10,597 bases of DNA from Planctomycetia bacterium (lineage in GTDB: Bacteria > Planctomycetota > Phycisphaerae > Phycisphaerales > SM1A02), in contig SYGQ01000039.1 of NCBI GenBank assembly GCA_005799475.1, forward strand, positions 1 through 10,597. The letters run 5' to 3'. Shown in pieces: positions 1 to 6,316 of this stretch. Below the pieces are notes generated by a model. It was given only the letters and a program-made list of their open reading frames with translations, ran no database searches and was not told the origin of the DNA. A program made the translations under genes and the position numbers. How positions within the stretch are numbered: the stretch's first letter is position 1; each line of letters starts with the position of its first letter.

Positions 1-1158
1 CTTGATCTCGTAGGCGTCGGCGACCGTCCCATCCTTGAGGGCTCTGCCGTCTTCCCACGACGGCTCGCGGCGAACGCCGTCGTGCACACCGACTTGACCC
101 AGGACCCACGCCTTGAAGGCATCGCGGAGCTTCGACGGATTTGGACTCTCGACGACGAGCGTCGAGTCGTTCAGCACGCCACCTGCGAGGATTCCGAGTT
201 TCGATGGGTAGCACGCAAATCGCACGGCGTCGATCGATGCCGAGTCATCGGCGAGCCACGCGGGCATGGCGTCGGTGGCGCCGGCAAGGTCCGCCAACGC
301 GCGGAGCGATTCGCCACCGCCGAGCGCACGAACATTCGCGGCGCCGCCGACCAGAAACGCGCCTGTATGCAACCCCGCAAGCGCGTCGCGGTCTCCCTGA
401 TCGGCGAGGGGCTGGCACCGCGACGCCAGCGTGGCGAACATGGAACCACCCGCAACCCGTGTGCGGCTGCGCACCGAGAGCCCAAGCGGATCAATGTCAA
501 CGAGGACGAGTGATGCCGAGATCCACTTCCGGAGATCACCCAATCCGGGGAGCGGGCCCTTGAGCGGCGCCGTTTGCGATGCGGTCGCTGAGGCTGAAAT
601 CCAGGCCACCATGTCGGCGTCGCGCGCGTCGCGTATCCCTCGCGCGCCGAGGTCCTGCTCGACGATCTTCGCGAGGCCATCGCCTGCGGCGAACGCCTCA
701 ACAGCCGCCTTCGACCTCGATGCCAGAACATGGTGCTCGAGCGCGCGCGCGTGGACGGCTTCGCCGCCAAAGCGAAGTGTCCCGTCCTCCGCCTTGTCGG
801 GATGTGCGGCGATGTAGGCGGCAGGATCCGCCGCGGGGATGAGGACGAGGACGGCCTCCTGCGCGGGGTCGCCCCCGAGGGCCCATGCGGCAAACGGGCC
901 GTTCTCATCGAATCCCTCGCGCGCACCGAGGACCGCGCGGACATGGTCGATGGGCCGCCCGAACACATCGCTTTCCTTGCGGTCCATCCTTGCGATGCAC
1001 TCGGCGAGGTCCGTCGTCGCCTTCGAGAGCTTCGGCACCACGATCGCCCATGTGGCATCGCGTGGCACAAGCGCCATCACATCGTCGAAGCCATCGGCCG
1101 TCGCTGCGCATCCGACAGCGAGCGCGACGAGCGCTGCGGCGTTCGCGACTCGCGTCAT
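1..1158 (-). CDS. Exported protein of unknown function, possible lipoprotein (3' end outside window)
   Basis: An open minus-strand frame of 386 codons runs from an ATG at 1158 to the window edge with no stop, so the gene is partial at its C-terminus. The ATG overlaps the glmS stop as ATGA, which argues for translational coupling and sets the start. The N-terminus MTRVANAAALVALAVGC is a short hydrophobic leader. It ends in a lipobox-like AVGC (Cys17), so a lipoprotein or otherwise exported protein is likely. The mature part begins FDDVMALVPRDATWAIVVP and is a mixed alpha/beta-looking sequence without recognisable catalytic motifs. Its opening (a 'proline, acidic, hydrophobic strand' pattern, then a segment about a linked 'GPFAAWALGG' strand) resembles uncharacterised planctomycete proteins and loosely the DUF3352 type; this is recollection, not a search. 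Codon use is normal for the window. Function is unknown. Confidence 0.85.
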   Translation of the reverse strand, partial: MTRVANAAALVALAVGCAATADGFDDVMALVPRDATWAIVVPKLSKATTDLAECIARMDRKESDVFGRPIDHVRAVLGAREGFDENGPFAAWALGGDPAQEAVLVLIPAADPAAYIAAHPDKAEDGTLRFGGEAVHARALEHHVLASRSKAAVEAFAAGDGLAKIVEQDLGARGIRDARDADMVAWISASATASQTAPLKGPLPGLGDLRKWISASLVLVDIDPLGLSVRSRTRVAGGSMFATLASRCQPLADQGDRDALAGLHTGAFLVGGAANVRALGGGESLRALADLAGATDAMPAWLADDSASIDAVRFACYPSKLGILAGGVLNDSTLVVESPNPSKLRDAFKAWVLGQVGVHDGVRREPSWEDGRALKDGTVADAYEIK

Positions 1159-2990
1159 TCGACGGTCACGCTCTTGGCGAGGTTTCGTGGCTTGTCGACA
1201 TCCTTGCCTCGCAGCACCGCGGCGTGGTACGCGAGCAACTGGAGCGGGATCACGGTCACGAGCGGCTGAAGTTGCTCGGGCACATCGGGGACATAGAAGA
1301 CATCTTCGGCCACGCTCTGGATGTATTCATCACCTTCAGTCGCGACGGCAATGACATGGCCGCCGCGACTTCTGACCTCGGCAATGTTGCCGAGCACTTT
1401 CTCGTACTGCGAGTTCTTGGTCGCCACAAAGACGACCGGCATGCCCTTGTCGATGAGCGCGATCGGACCGTGCTTCATCTCGGCCGCTGGCATCCCTTCC
1501 GCGTGGATGTACGAAATCTCCTTGAGCTTGAGCGCTCCCTCGAGCGCGACTGGATAGTTCACCCCTCGGCCGAGGAAGAGCCAATTTTCGCGCTCGACAT
1601 ACTTCGCCGTCGCGGTCTTGATCGCTTCCGTTGTCTCGAGGATCCGCTGCACCTTATCGGGGATCGCCCGCATTTCGCTCATGAGATTGACGACATACTC
1701 CTGACTCAGGTAGCGCCGCCGACCGACATAGAGCGAGAGCATCGCCAGGACGAGTACCTGTCCGGTGAATGCCTTCGTGCTGGCAACCCCGATCTCGGGA
1801 CCGACCCGCAGATAAATGCCTGCATCGGTTTCTCGCGCGATCGACGACCCGACCACATTGACAATGCCCAGCGCCAGCGCGCCGCGCTGCTTGGCCTCCT
1901 GGAGCGCCGCGAGGGTGTCGGCGGTTTCCCCTGACTGACTCACCGCAACGACGGCGGTCCCGAAATCGACGATCGGATTCCGGTAGCGAAACTCGCTCGC
2001 GAAATCGTGTTCCGCGGCAATCTTCGCCAGATCCTCCATCAGGTACTTCCCCACCATGCAGGCGTGGAGGGCTGTGCCTTGACCCACCATCACGATCCGC
2101 TTTGCGTTGGCGAGCGCCCTCGCATGCTCGGCGATACCGCCAAGCACGACACCGCCGCCGCGATCATCGAGCCGCCCCTGCATGCTGACCCGCAGGCTTC
2201 GGGGCTGCTCAAAGATCTCCTTGAGCATGTAGTGCTCGTAGGGCCCGAGCTCGATCTCGGCCAGTTCAAACTCGAGTTCGCGAACTTCGGCGGTGATCTC
2301 GATGTCATCAATCGTGGAGGTGCGGAAGGAATCCCGTGTGAGCTTTGCGACTGTGAAGTCCGGAAGGGTGAACGCCTGCGTCGTATGGGCCACAATCGCA
2401 CTCGAGTCGCTGGCGACGACATACTCGCCGTTCCCCACACCCACCATGAGCGGCGACCCCTTGCGCGCGACGACGAGCGTATCGGGCTCCTCCTCGCAGA
2501 TCACGGCGATGGCGTAGGCGCCGGTGACCTCTCGAAGCGCCGACTGCACGGCCCTCTCGAGGTCTCCCCGGTACAGCTCACCGACCAAGTGGGCGAGCAC
2601 TTCGGTGTCGGTCTCGCTTGTGAATGAGTGCCCCTTCTCCAAGAGATACTTCTTGATTGACGCGTAGTTTTCGATGATGCCGTTGTGGATCAGCGCAATC
2701 CCGTGGCCGGCTTTGAGGTCGTCACGGTGGGGATGCGCGTTCGCGTCGGTCACGCCGCCGTGGGTGGCCCACCTCGTGTGCGCGATCCCGATCGTCGCTG
2801 GGCAGTTCTCGAGGGCGTCGAGCTTTTCCTCAAGGACCCGAACCCGGCCCACCGACTTGCAGACCTGGAGGCCGCCGTTCAGGACCGCGACCCCGGCCGA
2901 GTCGTAGCCCCGGTACTCCAACCGCTTGAGACCCTCGAGAAGGATGGGGAGCGAAGGCTTGCGTCCGATGTAGGCGACGATTCCGCACAT
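1155..2990 (-). CDS. glmS: Glutamine--fructose-6-phosphate aminotransferase (isomerizing)
   Basis: GlmS converts fructose-6-phosphate and glutamine to glucosamine-6-phosphate, the entry step to UDP-GlcNAc for peptidoglycan. The predicted protein has 611 residues, close to the E. coli length of 609. The N-terminus MCGIVAYIG gives the catalytic Cys2 of the class II glutaminase domain (about residues 2-220), with RLEYRGYDSAGVA and HTRWATHG following. Two SIS sugar-isomerase domains follow: SQSGETADT and STKAF mark the first, and ALEGALKLKEISYIHAEG with EMKHGP the second. K490, E491 and H507 match the isomerase residues, and K606 in KPRNLAKSVTVE matches the C-terminal lysine of the family. The open frame continues 32 codons upstream, but the start must be the Met before Cys2, which also has a good ribosome binding site. 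It is the first gene of a minus-strand pair. The 5' leader holds a small hairpin; no glmS ribozyme is recognisable. Confidence 0.98.
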   Translation of the reverse strand: MCGIVAYIGRKPSLPILLEGLKRLEYRGYDSAGVAVLNGGLQVCKSVGRVRVLEEKLDALENCPATIGIAHTRWATHGGVTDANAHPHRDDLKAGHGIALIHNGIIENYASIKKYLLEKGHSFTSETDTEVLAHLVGELYRGDLERAVQSALREVTGAYAIAVICEEEPDTLVVARKGSPLMVGVGNGEYVVASDSSAIVAHTTQAFTLPDFTVAKLTRDSFRTSTIDDIEITAEVRELEFELAEIELGPYEHYMLKEIFEQPRSLRVSMQGRLDDRGGGVVLGGIAEHARALANAKRIVMVGQGTALHACMVGKYLMEDLAKIAAEHDFASEFRYRNPIVDFGTAVVAVSQSGETADTLAALQEAKQRGALALGIVNVVGSSIARETDAGIYLRVGPEIGVASTKAFTGQVLVLAMLSLYVGRRRYLSQEYVVNLMSEMRAIPDKVQRILETTEAIKTATAKYVERENWLFLGRGVNYPVALEGALKLKEISYIHAEGMPAAEMKHGPIALIDKGMPVVFVATKNSQYEKVLGNIAEVRSRGGHVIAVATEGDEYIQSVAEDVFYVPDVPEQLQPLVTVIPLQLLAYHAAVLRGKDVDKPRNLAKSVTVE

Positions 2991-3000
2991 GTCTGAGGGA

Positions 3001-3006
3001 CTCCTT
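3001..3006 (-). promoter_or_regulatory. Ribosome binding site of glmS
   Basis: On the minus strand AAGGAG lies 10 bases before the ATG at 2990. It supports starting glmS at Met-Cys instead of at the upstream end of the longer open frame. Confidence 0.75.
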
Positions 3007-3012
3007 GTGGCA

Positions 3013-3027
3013 ACACGCGCAGCGTGT
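3013..3027. repeat. Inverted repeat in the glmS leader
   Basis: ACACGC and GCGTGT form a perfect 6-base-pair stem around a 3-base loop. It lies just upstream of the glmS ribosome binding site, so in the glmS transcript it would fold next to that site. No U-run follows on either strand, so it does not look like a terminator. Role unknown: a leader hairpin or a DNA operator are both possible. Confidence 0.4.
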
Positions 3028-3060
3028 GCAGGACTCAATGTATCGTACGACCCCAGAACG

Positions 3061-3078
3061 CCGCACCCGATGGTGCGG
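3061..3078. repeat. Inverted repeat in the glmS-fthC divergent spacer
   Basis: CCGCACC and GGTGCGG form a perfect 7-base-pair GC-rich stem with a CGAT loop, extendable by one G-T pair. It sits 17 bases before the cyclo-ligase ribosome binding site in the 119-base divergent spacer (2991-3109). No T-run follows on either strand. It could be an operator or leader hairpin; chance occurrence in GC-rich DNA cannot be excluded. Confidence 0.4.
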
Positions 3079-3094
3079 TTCGGCAAGGGCCACT

Positions 3095-3100
3095 GGAAGG
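3095..3100 (+). promoter_or_regulatory. Ribosome binding site of the cyclo-ligase gene
   Basis: GGAAGG lies 9 bases before the ATG at 3110. It decides this start over the in-frame upstream ATG codons at 3005 and 3038, which lack a comparable site and would add non-conserved residues. Confidence 0.6.
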
Positions 3101-3109
3101 ACTGAACGC

Positions 3110-3748
3110 ATGGAAGCGTCGCCCGCCTCGCGCGGCCTCACTGAGCAGAAGAACGAGATCCGCGCACTGATGCGTGAGCGGCTCGGTGCGACTACGACGG
3201 ACGAGCGCGCGGCGTGCTCACGGGAGATCTGCGCACGACTCTCGTCGTCGCGCGCCTTCATCGATGCCTCGACCGTGATGCTCTACATGCCCATGCGCAG
3301 CGAGGTCGATGTGATCGCCGTCGCGCTCGAGGCGTTCAGGCTCGGCAAGACCATCTGCCTCCCGAGGGTCGAGACCGGTGGTGACACCATGAGTGCGGTG
3401 GCCGCGCGCACCTTTGATAACGATTCGATGCAACCCGACGCGATGGGGGTCCGGTCTCCTCGCGATGGTCCGCGCATCCCCGACAGCGCGATCGACCTCG
3501 TCATCGTGCCGGGCATCGCCTTTGACCTCCGTGGCGGACGCTTGGGGCGCGGCGGAGGCTTCTACGACAGATTCCTCGCTCAGTTGCCGCAGGTGAGACC
3601 GACGATCGGTGTCTGCTTCGACTGGCAGGTTGTCGACTCAATCCCCTGCGACACGCTCGACACCCCCGTGAAGGCTGTTGTCACAGACCGCCGCACGGCA
3701 CACCGTTTCCCTTCAGATCGCCTGCTCGCTCCAAAGGACTCACCATGA
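3110..3748 (+). CDS. fthC: 5-formyltetrahydrofolate cyclo-ligase
   Basis: This enzyme (also called MTHFS, Fau or YgfA) uses ATP to convert 5-formyl-THF to 5,10-methenyl-THF and so returns a stored or inhibitory folate to one-carbon metabolism in the cytoplasm. The 212-residue product is slightly longer than typical family members of about 180-200. The diagnostic glycine-rich motif GRGGGFYDR lies at residues 146-154, preceded by the conserved strand IDLVIVPGIAFD. The N-terminal helix KNEIRALMRERL and the segment VMLYMPMRSEVDV fit the nucleotide and folate half of the fold. The start at 3110 is chosen for its ribosome binding site. It is divergent from glmS, and its TGA overlaps the ATG of the transpeptidase gene as ATGA, so the two are probably one translationally coupled operon. 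In proteobacteria this gene often follows 6S RNA; I see no 6S-like RNA in the short upstream spacer. Confidence 0.93.
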   Translation: MEASPASRGLTEQKNEIRALMRERLGATTTDERAACSREICARLSSSRAFIDASTVMLYMPMRSEVDVIAVALEAFRLGKTICLPRVETGGDTMSAVAARTFDNDSMQPDAMGVRSPRDGPRIPDSAIDLVIVPGIAFDLRGGRLGRGGGFYDRFLAQLPQVRPTIGVCFDWQVVDSIPCDTLDTPVKAVVTDRRTAHRFPSDRLLAPKDSP

Positions 3749-4854
3749 CGCTCAACAGCCAGATCCCCCGAACTGCCTCAGCCGACGCCAAGTCGAGGCG
3801 CCACATCGTTCCACTCGCGTTCGTCACCGCGATCGGCCTCGCCGCGGCGAGCTACCTGTACCTCAGGACGCCCACCGACACGCCAACGGCCGACAAGGTC
3901 GCATTCAACGCGGTCCCAACGATCGTCGCGCCACAGCAGGCGACCGCAATGCCCGAGGTGAAGCCGGTCACCGAAACACGGCCCGTTGCCAACACCACGC
4001 CGTCGGCGCCCTTGCCCACGCCTTCAGCACCGAAGGCTGTGCCCGTTGCGACACCGCTGGCCACCACACCGACGCGCATTGCACCGCCCTCCGCGACGAC
4101 GATCGGCGGCGCCCTCGCGATGGTCGCTGGCGATCCGGTCGGCGCTCGGCTCGCACTGACTCAACTCGTCGATGGGAGCGCGCTCACCGGTCCCGACTTT
4201 GCCACGGCCATCGCGACGCTGCGCGAACTCAACGCGCGACTCGTGTTCTCTTCGACAGTCGCGCCGGGTGATCCATTCATGCGCGTGTACAAGGTCGAGT
4301 CCGGCGACACGCTCGCGAAGATTGCCAAGGCGATGAGTGTCCAGACCGACTGGCGTTTCATCCAGCGCATCAACGGCCTCAAGACCGAGAGGTCTCTGCG
4401 GGTGGGACAGAATCTCAAGGTCCCGGTCGGAGCGTTTCATGCCGAGATCACAAAGGGCAGCTACCTCATGCGGCTCTATGCGGGAGAGGGCGCGGGCCGT
4501 GTCATCGTGGCGGCGTTTCCGGTTGGACTTGGCGAACTCGACTCGACTCCAACAGGCGCGTTCATGGTTCGCCCTAAGAGCAAGCTCGTGAATCCCGAGT
4601 GGCGCAATCCGCGCACGGGCGAGCACTTTCAGCCCGACGATCCGAAGAACCCGATCGGCGAACGATGGATCGGGCTCGTCGGCGTCGAAGCACAGAACCA
4701 AGGTTTCAAGGGCTACGGCATCCACGGCACGACAGAACCTGATTCGGTTGGTAAGCAAGCCTCAATGGGATGCGTCCGCATGTACGACGATGATGTCGCC
4801 GTCGCCTACGAACTGCTGACGGAACCCAACAGCACGGTCGTGATCAAGCCCTAA
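3745..4854 (+). CDS. LysM domain-containing L,D-transpeptidase (YkuD family)
   Basis: The 369-residue protein probably forms 3-3 peptidoglycan cross-links or attaches proteins to the wall, outside the cytoplasmic membrane. From the N-terminus: a basic start and one membrane anchor or uncleaved signal (residues 21-40, after RRH). A Pro/Thr/Ala-rich spacer runs to about 115. A helical segment (about 115-175) ends LVFSSTVAPGDPF. A LysM peptidoglycan-binding domain begins at YKVESGDTLAKIAKAM (about 182-230). A C-terminal YkuD catalytic domain covers about 233-369. The catalytic signature is intact: H327 in GIHGTTEP and C343 in SMGCVRMYDDD. LPVG-type strands and STPTGAFMVRPK also fit the fold. The start overlaps the cyclo-ligase stop (ATGA), suggesting coupled translation. 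pdxA converges from the other side with only 19 bases between the two stop codons. Substrate specificity cannot be read from sequence. Confidence 0.95.
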   Translation: MTLNSQIPRTASADAKSRRHIVPLAFVTAIGLAAASYLYLRTPTDTPTADKVAFNAVPTIVAPQQATAMPEVKPVTETRPVANTTPSAPLPTPSAPKAVPVATPLATTPTRIAPPSATTIGGALAMVAGDPVGARLALTQLVDGSALTGPDFATAIATLRELNARLVFSSTVAPGDPFMRVYKVESGDTLAKIAKAMSVQTDWRFIQRINGLKTERSLRVGQNLKVPVGAFHAEITKGSYLMRLYAGEGAGRVIVAAFPVGLGELDSTPTGAFMVRPKSKLVNPEWRNPRTGEHFQPDDPKNPIGERWIGLVGVEAQNQGFKGYGIHGTTEPDSVGKQASMGCVRMYDDDVAVAYELLTEPNSTVVIKP

Positions 4855-4873
4855 CGGATCGCACGCACGACGA

Positions 4874-5968
4874 CTAAGGGTGGCCGGGGTTCCACTCTCC
4901 GCGAGCGGGTCCCTGGGGGTGGGACCCCCCCAAGGCCCGCGACTCACTGGTTCGCCGTTGGCGCGCCATGTGCGCCGCGAGGAGCATCGCTTGCTTCATC
5001 GCGCCGGCGTCGGCCTTGCCTTCACCAGCGATTCCAAACGCCGTGCCATGATCGGGACTCGTGCGCACGACCGGGATCCCAAGCGTCACATTGACCGCGC
5101 TATCGAATGCGATCAGCTTGAGCGGGATGAGTCCCTGGTCGTGGTACATCGCCACGACGAGATCGAAGCGACCGCGCACCGCCTCCCGGAAGATGGTGTC
5201 CGCAGGGAACGGTCCGTCCGCGTCGATTCCCGCGTTCCGCGCCATGTCGATGGCGGGTTGGATGACTCGCTCCTCTTCGTCGCCGAAGAGCCCGTGTTCG
5301 CCAGCGTGCGGATTGAGCCCGCAGACTGCGATCCTCGGGGATGAGATGCCGAGATCGAGGCAGAACTGGTGACCGAGGTCGATCGGGTCGAAGACGCGGC
5401 CGATCGTCAGAATGTCCCGAACATTCATGAGGGGAACATGAGCCGTGGCGAGCGAGACTCGGAGCTTCGCGGCAGCGAAGGCCATGCAGTGGCGACGCGC
5501 TCTGGTGCGAAATGCAAAGAGTTCCGTGTGGCCGGGCCAGCGGAAGCCCGCCATCGCCCAGCTCTCCTTGCTGATAGGGGCGGTCACGACGGCATCGACG
5601 CGTCGCGGGTCACCCTCGGGTCGCATGGCATCAACGATCGCGGATTCGACATAGGCCTTGCTGGCCGCTCCCCCGACCTTCGACGGCTCGTGACGGTCGA
5701 AGAGTCCGAGGACCTGGCCATGGTCGAGGACAAAGCAGTCGGCATCGATCTCCTGGTGGGCCCGCTCGCTCTCGGCCGCCACGCGGAACCAGTCCAGCCT
5801 GACGCCTGCCCGTTCGGCGGCCTCGTGCATCGCGTGATTCGAGCCGTGGATTGCCCACCGAGCGGCGGCGCGGACTGACGGTTCAGCGAGTGCCTTGACG
5901 GTCACCTCGGCACCAATCCCGGCGGGATCCCCGAGGGATACGGCAACTGTCGGGAGGCGAGCGGTCAT
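4874..5968 (-). CDS. pdxA: 4-hydroxythreonine-4-phosphate dehydrogenase
   Basis: PdxA oxidises 4-phosphohydroxy-L-threonine in the DXP-dependent route to pyridoxal phosphate, feeding PdxJ. The N-terminus LPTVAVSLGDPAGIGAEV is the family opening and fixes the start at 5968; the frame is open a further 108 codons upstream but that part is not PdxA-like. The divalent-metal histidines of the family are all present: H177 (TAHVPLMNV), H221 (LNPHAGEHG) and H276 (AMYHDQGLIPLK). The substrate-binding GHTE (H147) and the C-terminal SPDHGTAFGIAG are also there. The 364-residue product exceeds the usual ~330, mostly through a 25-residue Gly/Pro/Arg-rich tail (340-364, encoded by 4877-4951) that contains a strong hairpin sequence and does not look conserved. 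The Shine-Dalgarno site is weak. The gene stands alone, divergent from the small Cys-rich gene and convergent with the transpeptidase. Some homologues act on other hydroxy-acid phosphates, but the fit to PdxA is good. Confidence 0.95.
   Translation of the reverse strand: MTARLPTVAVSLGDPAGIGAEVTVKALAEPSVRAAARWAIHGSNHAMHEAAERAGVRLDWFRVAAESERAHQEIDADCFVLDHGQVLGLFDRHEPSKVGGAASKAYVESAIVDAMRPEGDPRRVDAVVTAPISKESWAMAGFRWPGHTELFAFRTRARRHCMAFAAAKLRVSLATAHVPLMNVRDILTIGRVFDPIDLGHQFCLDLGISSPRIAVCGLNPHAGEHGLFGDEEERVIQPAIDMARNAGIDADGPFPADTIFREAVRGRFDLVVAMYHDQGLIPLKLIAFDSAVNVTLGIPVVRTSPDHGTAFGIAGEGKADAGAMKQAMLLAAHMARQRRTSESRALGGSHPQGPARGEWNPGHP
4907..4927. repeat. Strong inverted repeat inside the pdxA 3' end
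   Basis: GGGTCCC and GGGACCC form a perfect 7-base-pair stem with a TGGGGGT loop, and an alternative GGGGGT/ACCCCC pairing overlaps it. It lies in the segment encoding the unusual PdxA tail and 53 bases past the transpeptidase stop. No T-run follows on either strand, so it is not a classical intrinsic terminator. It may still slow both converging polymerases, or be a copy of a dispersed palindromic repeat. Confidence 0.5.
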
Positions 5969-6034
5969 CAACCCAATACTATGCCTTGAATTCTGCAGGA
6001 TCGCCGCCGCGTTGGCCGATCCGCCCAGAGGGTG

Positions 6035-6316
6035 ATGTCCGTGAACGAACCCGATCCTCGCTGCTGTCCCCATATGGAGTTCAACGACGCACGCTGTACT
6101 TCGCGCTTTGCGATGGGAGAGATTGAGCAGCTCTTCGCGTACTGCTGCGGCGGCTACCACGCCTGCGCGCTCTTTCACCGCATCAACATGGAGCAGCGCT
6201 TCCGCGCGCTCGTTGGCGATCCAGCGAGGGGCATCCTCCAACCCAACCGCCTTCCTGGGTTGATGCAAGCCACCATCCATGGGCGCCCCCACCGCAGCTC
6301 ACCGTCGACGACCTGA
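6035..6316 (+). CDS. Small cysteine-rich protein of unknown function, coupled to the Xer recombinase gene
   Basis: A 93-residue frame fills most of the space between pdxA and the recombinase gene. Residues 9-55 look like a compact conserved core with cysteines at 10, 11, 21, 37, 38 and 44 and histidines at 13, 42 and 48, in the blocks RCCPHMEFNDARC and YCCGGYHACALFHRI. This spacing suggests a zinc or iron-sulfur site, which is inference; I do not recognise a named family. The last 30 or so residues are Pro/Arg-rich and look unstructured. The start is uncertain: GTG 6032, ATG 6035 and GTG 6041 are in frame, and the purine run AGAGGG at 6027-6032 sits best for GTG 6041. The 3' end overlaps the recombinase start by 38 bases, which implies co-expression. 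Unlike shadow frames in this window, it is not Arg/Ser-saturated and is not antisense to another gene. Confidence 0.65.
   Translation: MSVNEPDPRCCPHMEFNDARCTSRFAMGEIEQLFAYCCGGYHACALFHRINMEQRFRALVGDPARGILQPNRLPGLMQATIHGRPHRSSPSTT

Noticed and set aside
171..1070. A 299-codon minus-strand frame with an ATG, and several plus-strand frames of 130-180 codons in the same stretch.
   Set aside because: The minus-strand frame is Arg/Ser-saturated, typical of an off-frame reading. The frame starting at ATG 1158 gives balanced composition, an export signal and coupling to glmS, so it is the real gene.
885..1934. A 349-codon plus-strand open frame.
   Set aside because: It lies antisense to glmS, which is certain from its motifs, and its translation shows no domain-like pattern.
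2991..3086. An N-terminal extension of GlmS by 32 residues.
   Set aside because: The class II glutaminase mechanism needs the cysteine directly after the initiator Met, and a ribosome binding site stands before that Met.
4907..4927. The hairpin after the transpeptidase gene as an intrinsic terminator.
   Set aside because: Neither strand has a T-run after the stem, and the hairpin lies inside the pdxA coding region.
5969..6292. A 108-residue N-terminal extension of PdxA.
   Set aside because: PdxA family proteins start just before the GDPAGIG motif. The extension is antisense to the small Cys-rich gene and has no PdxA character.
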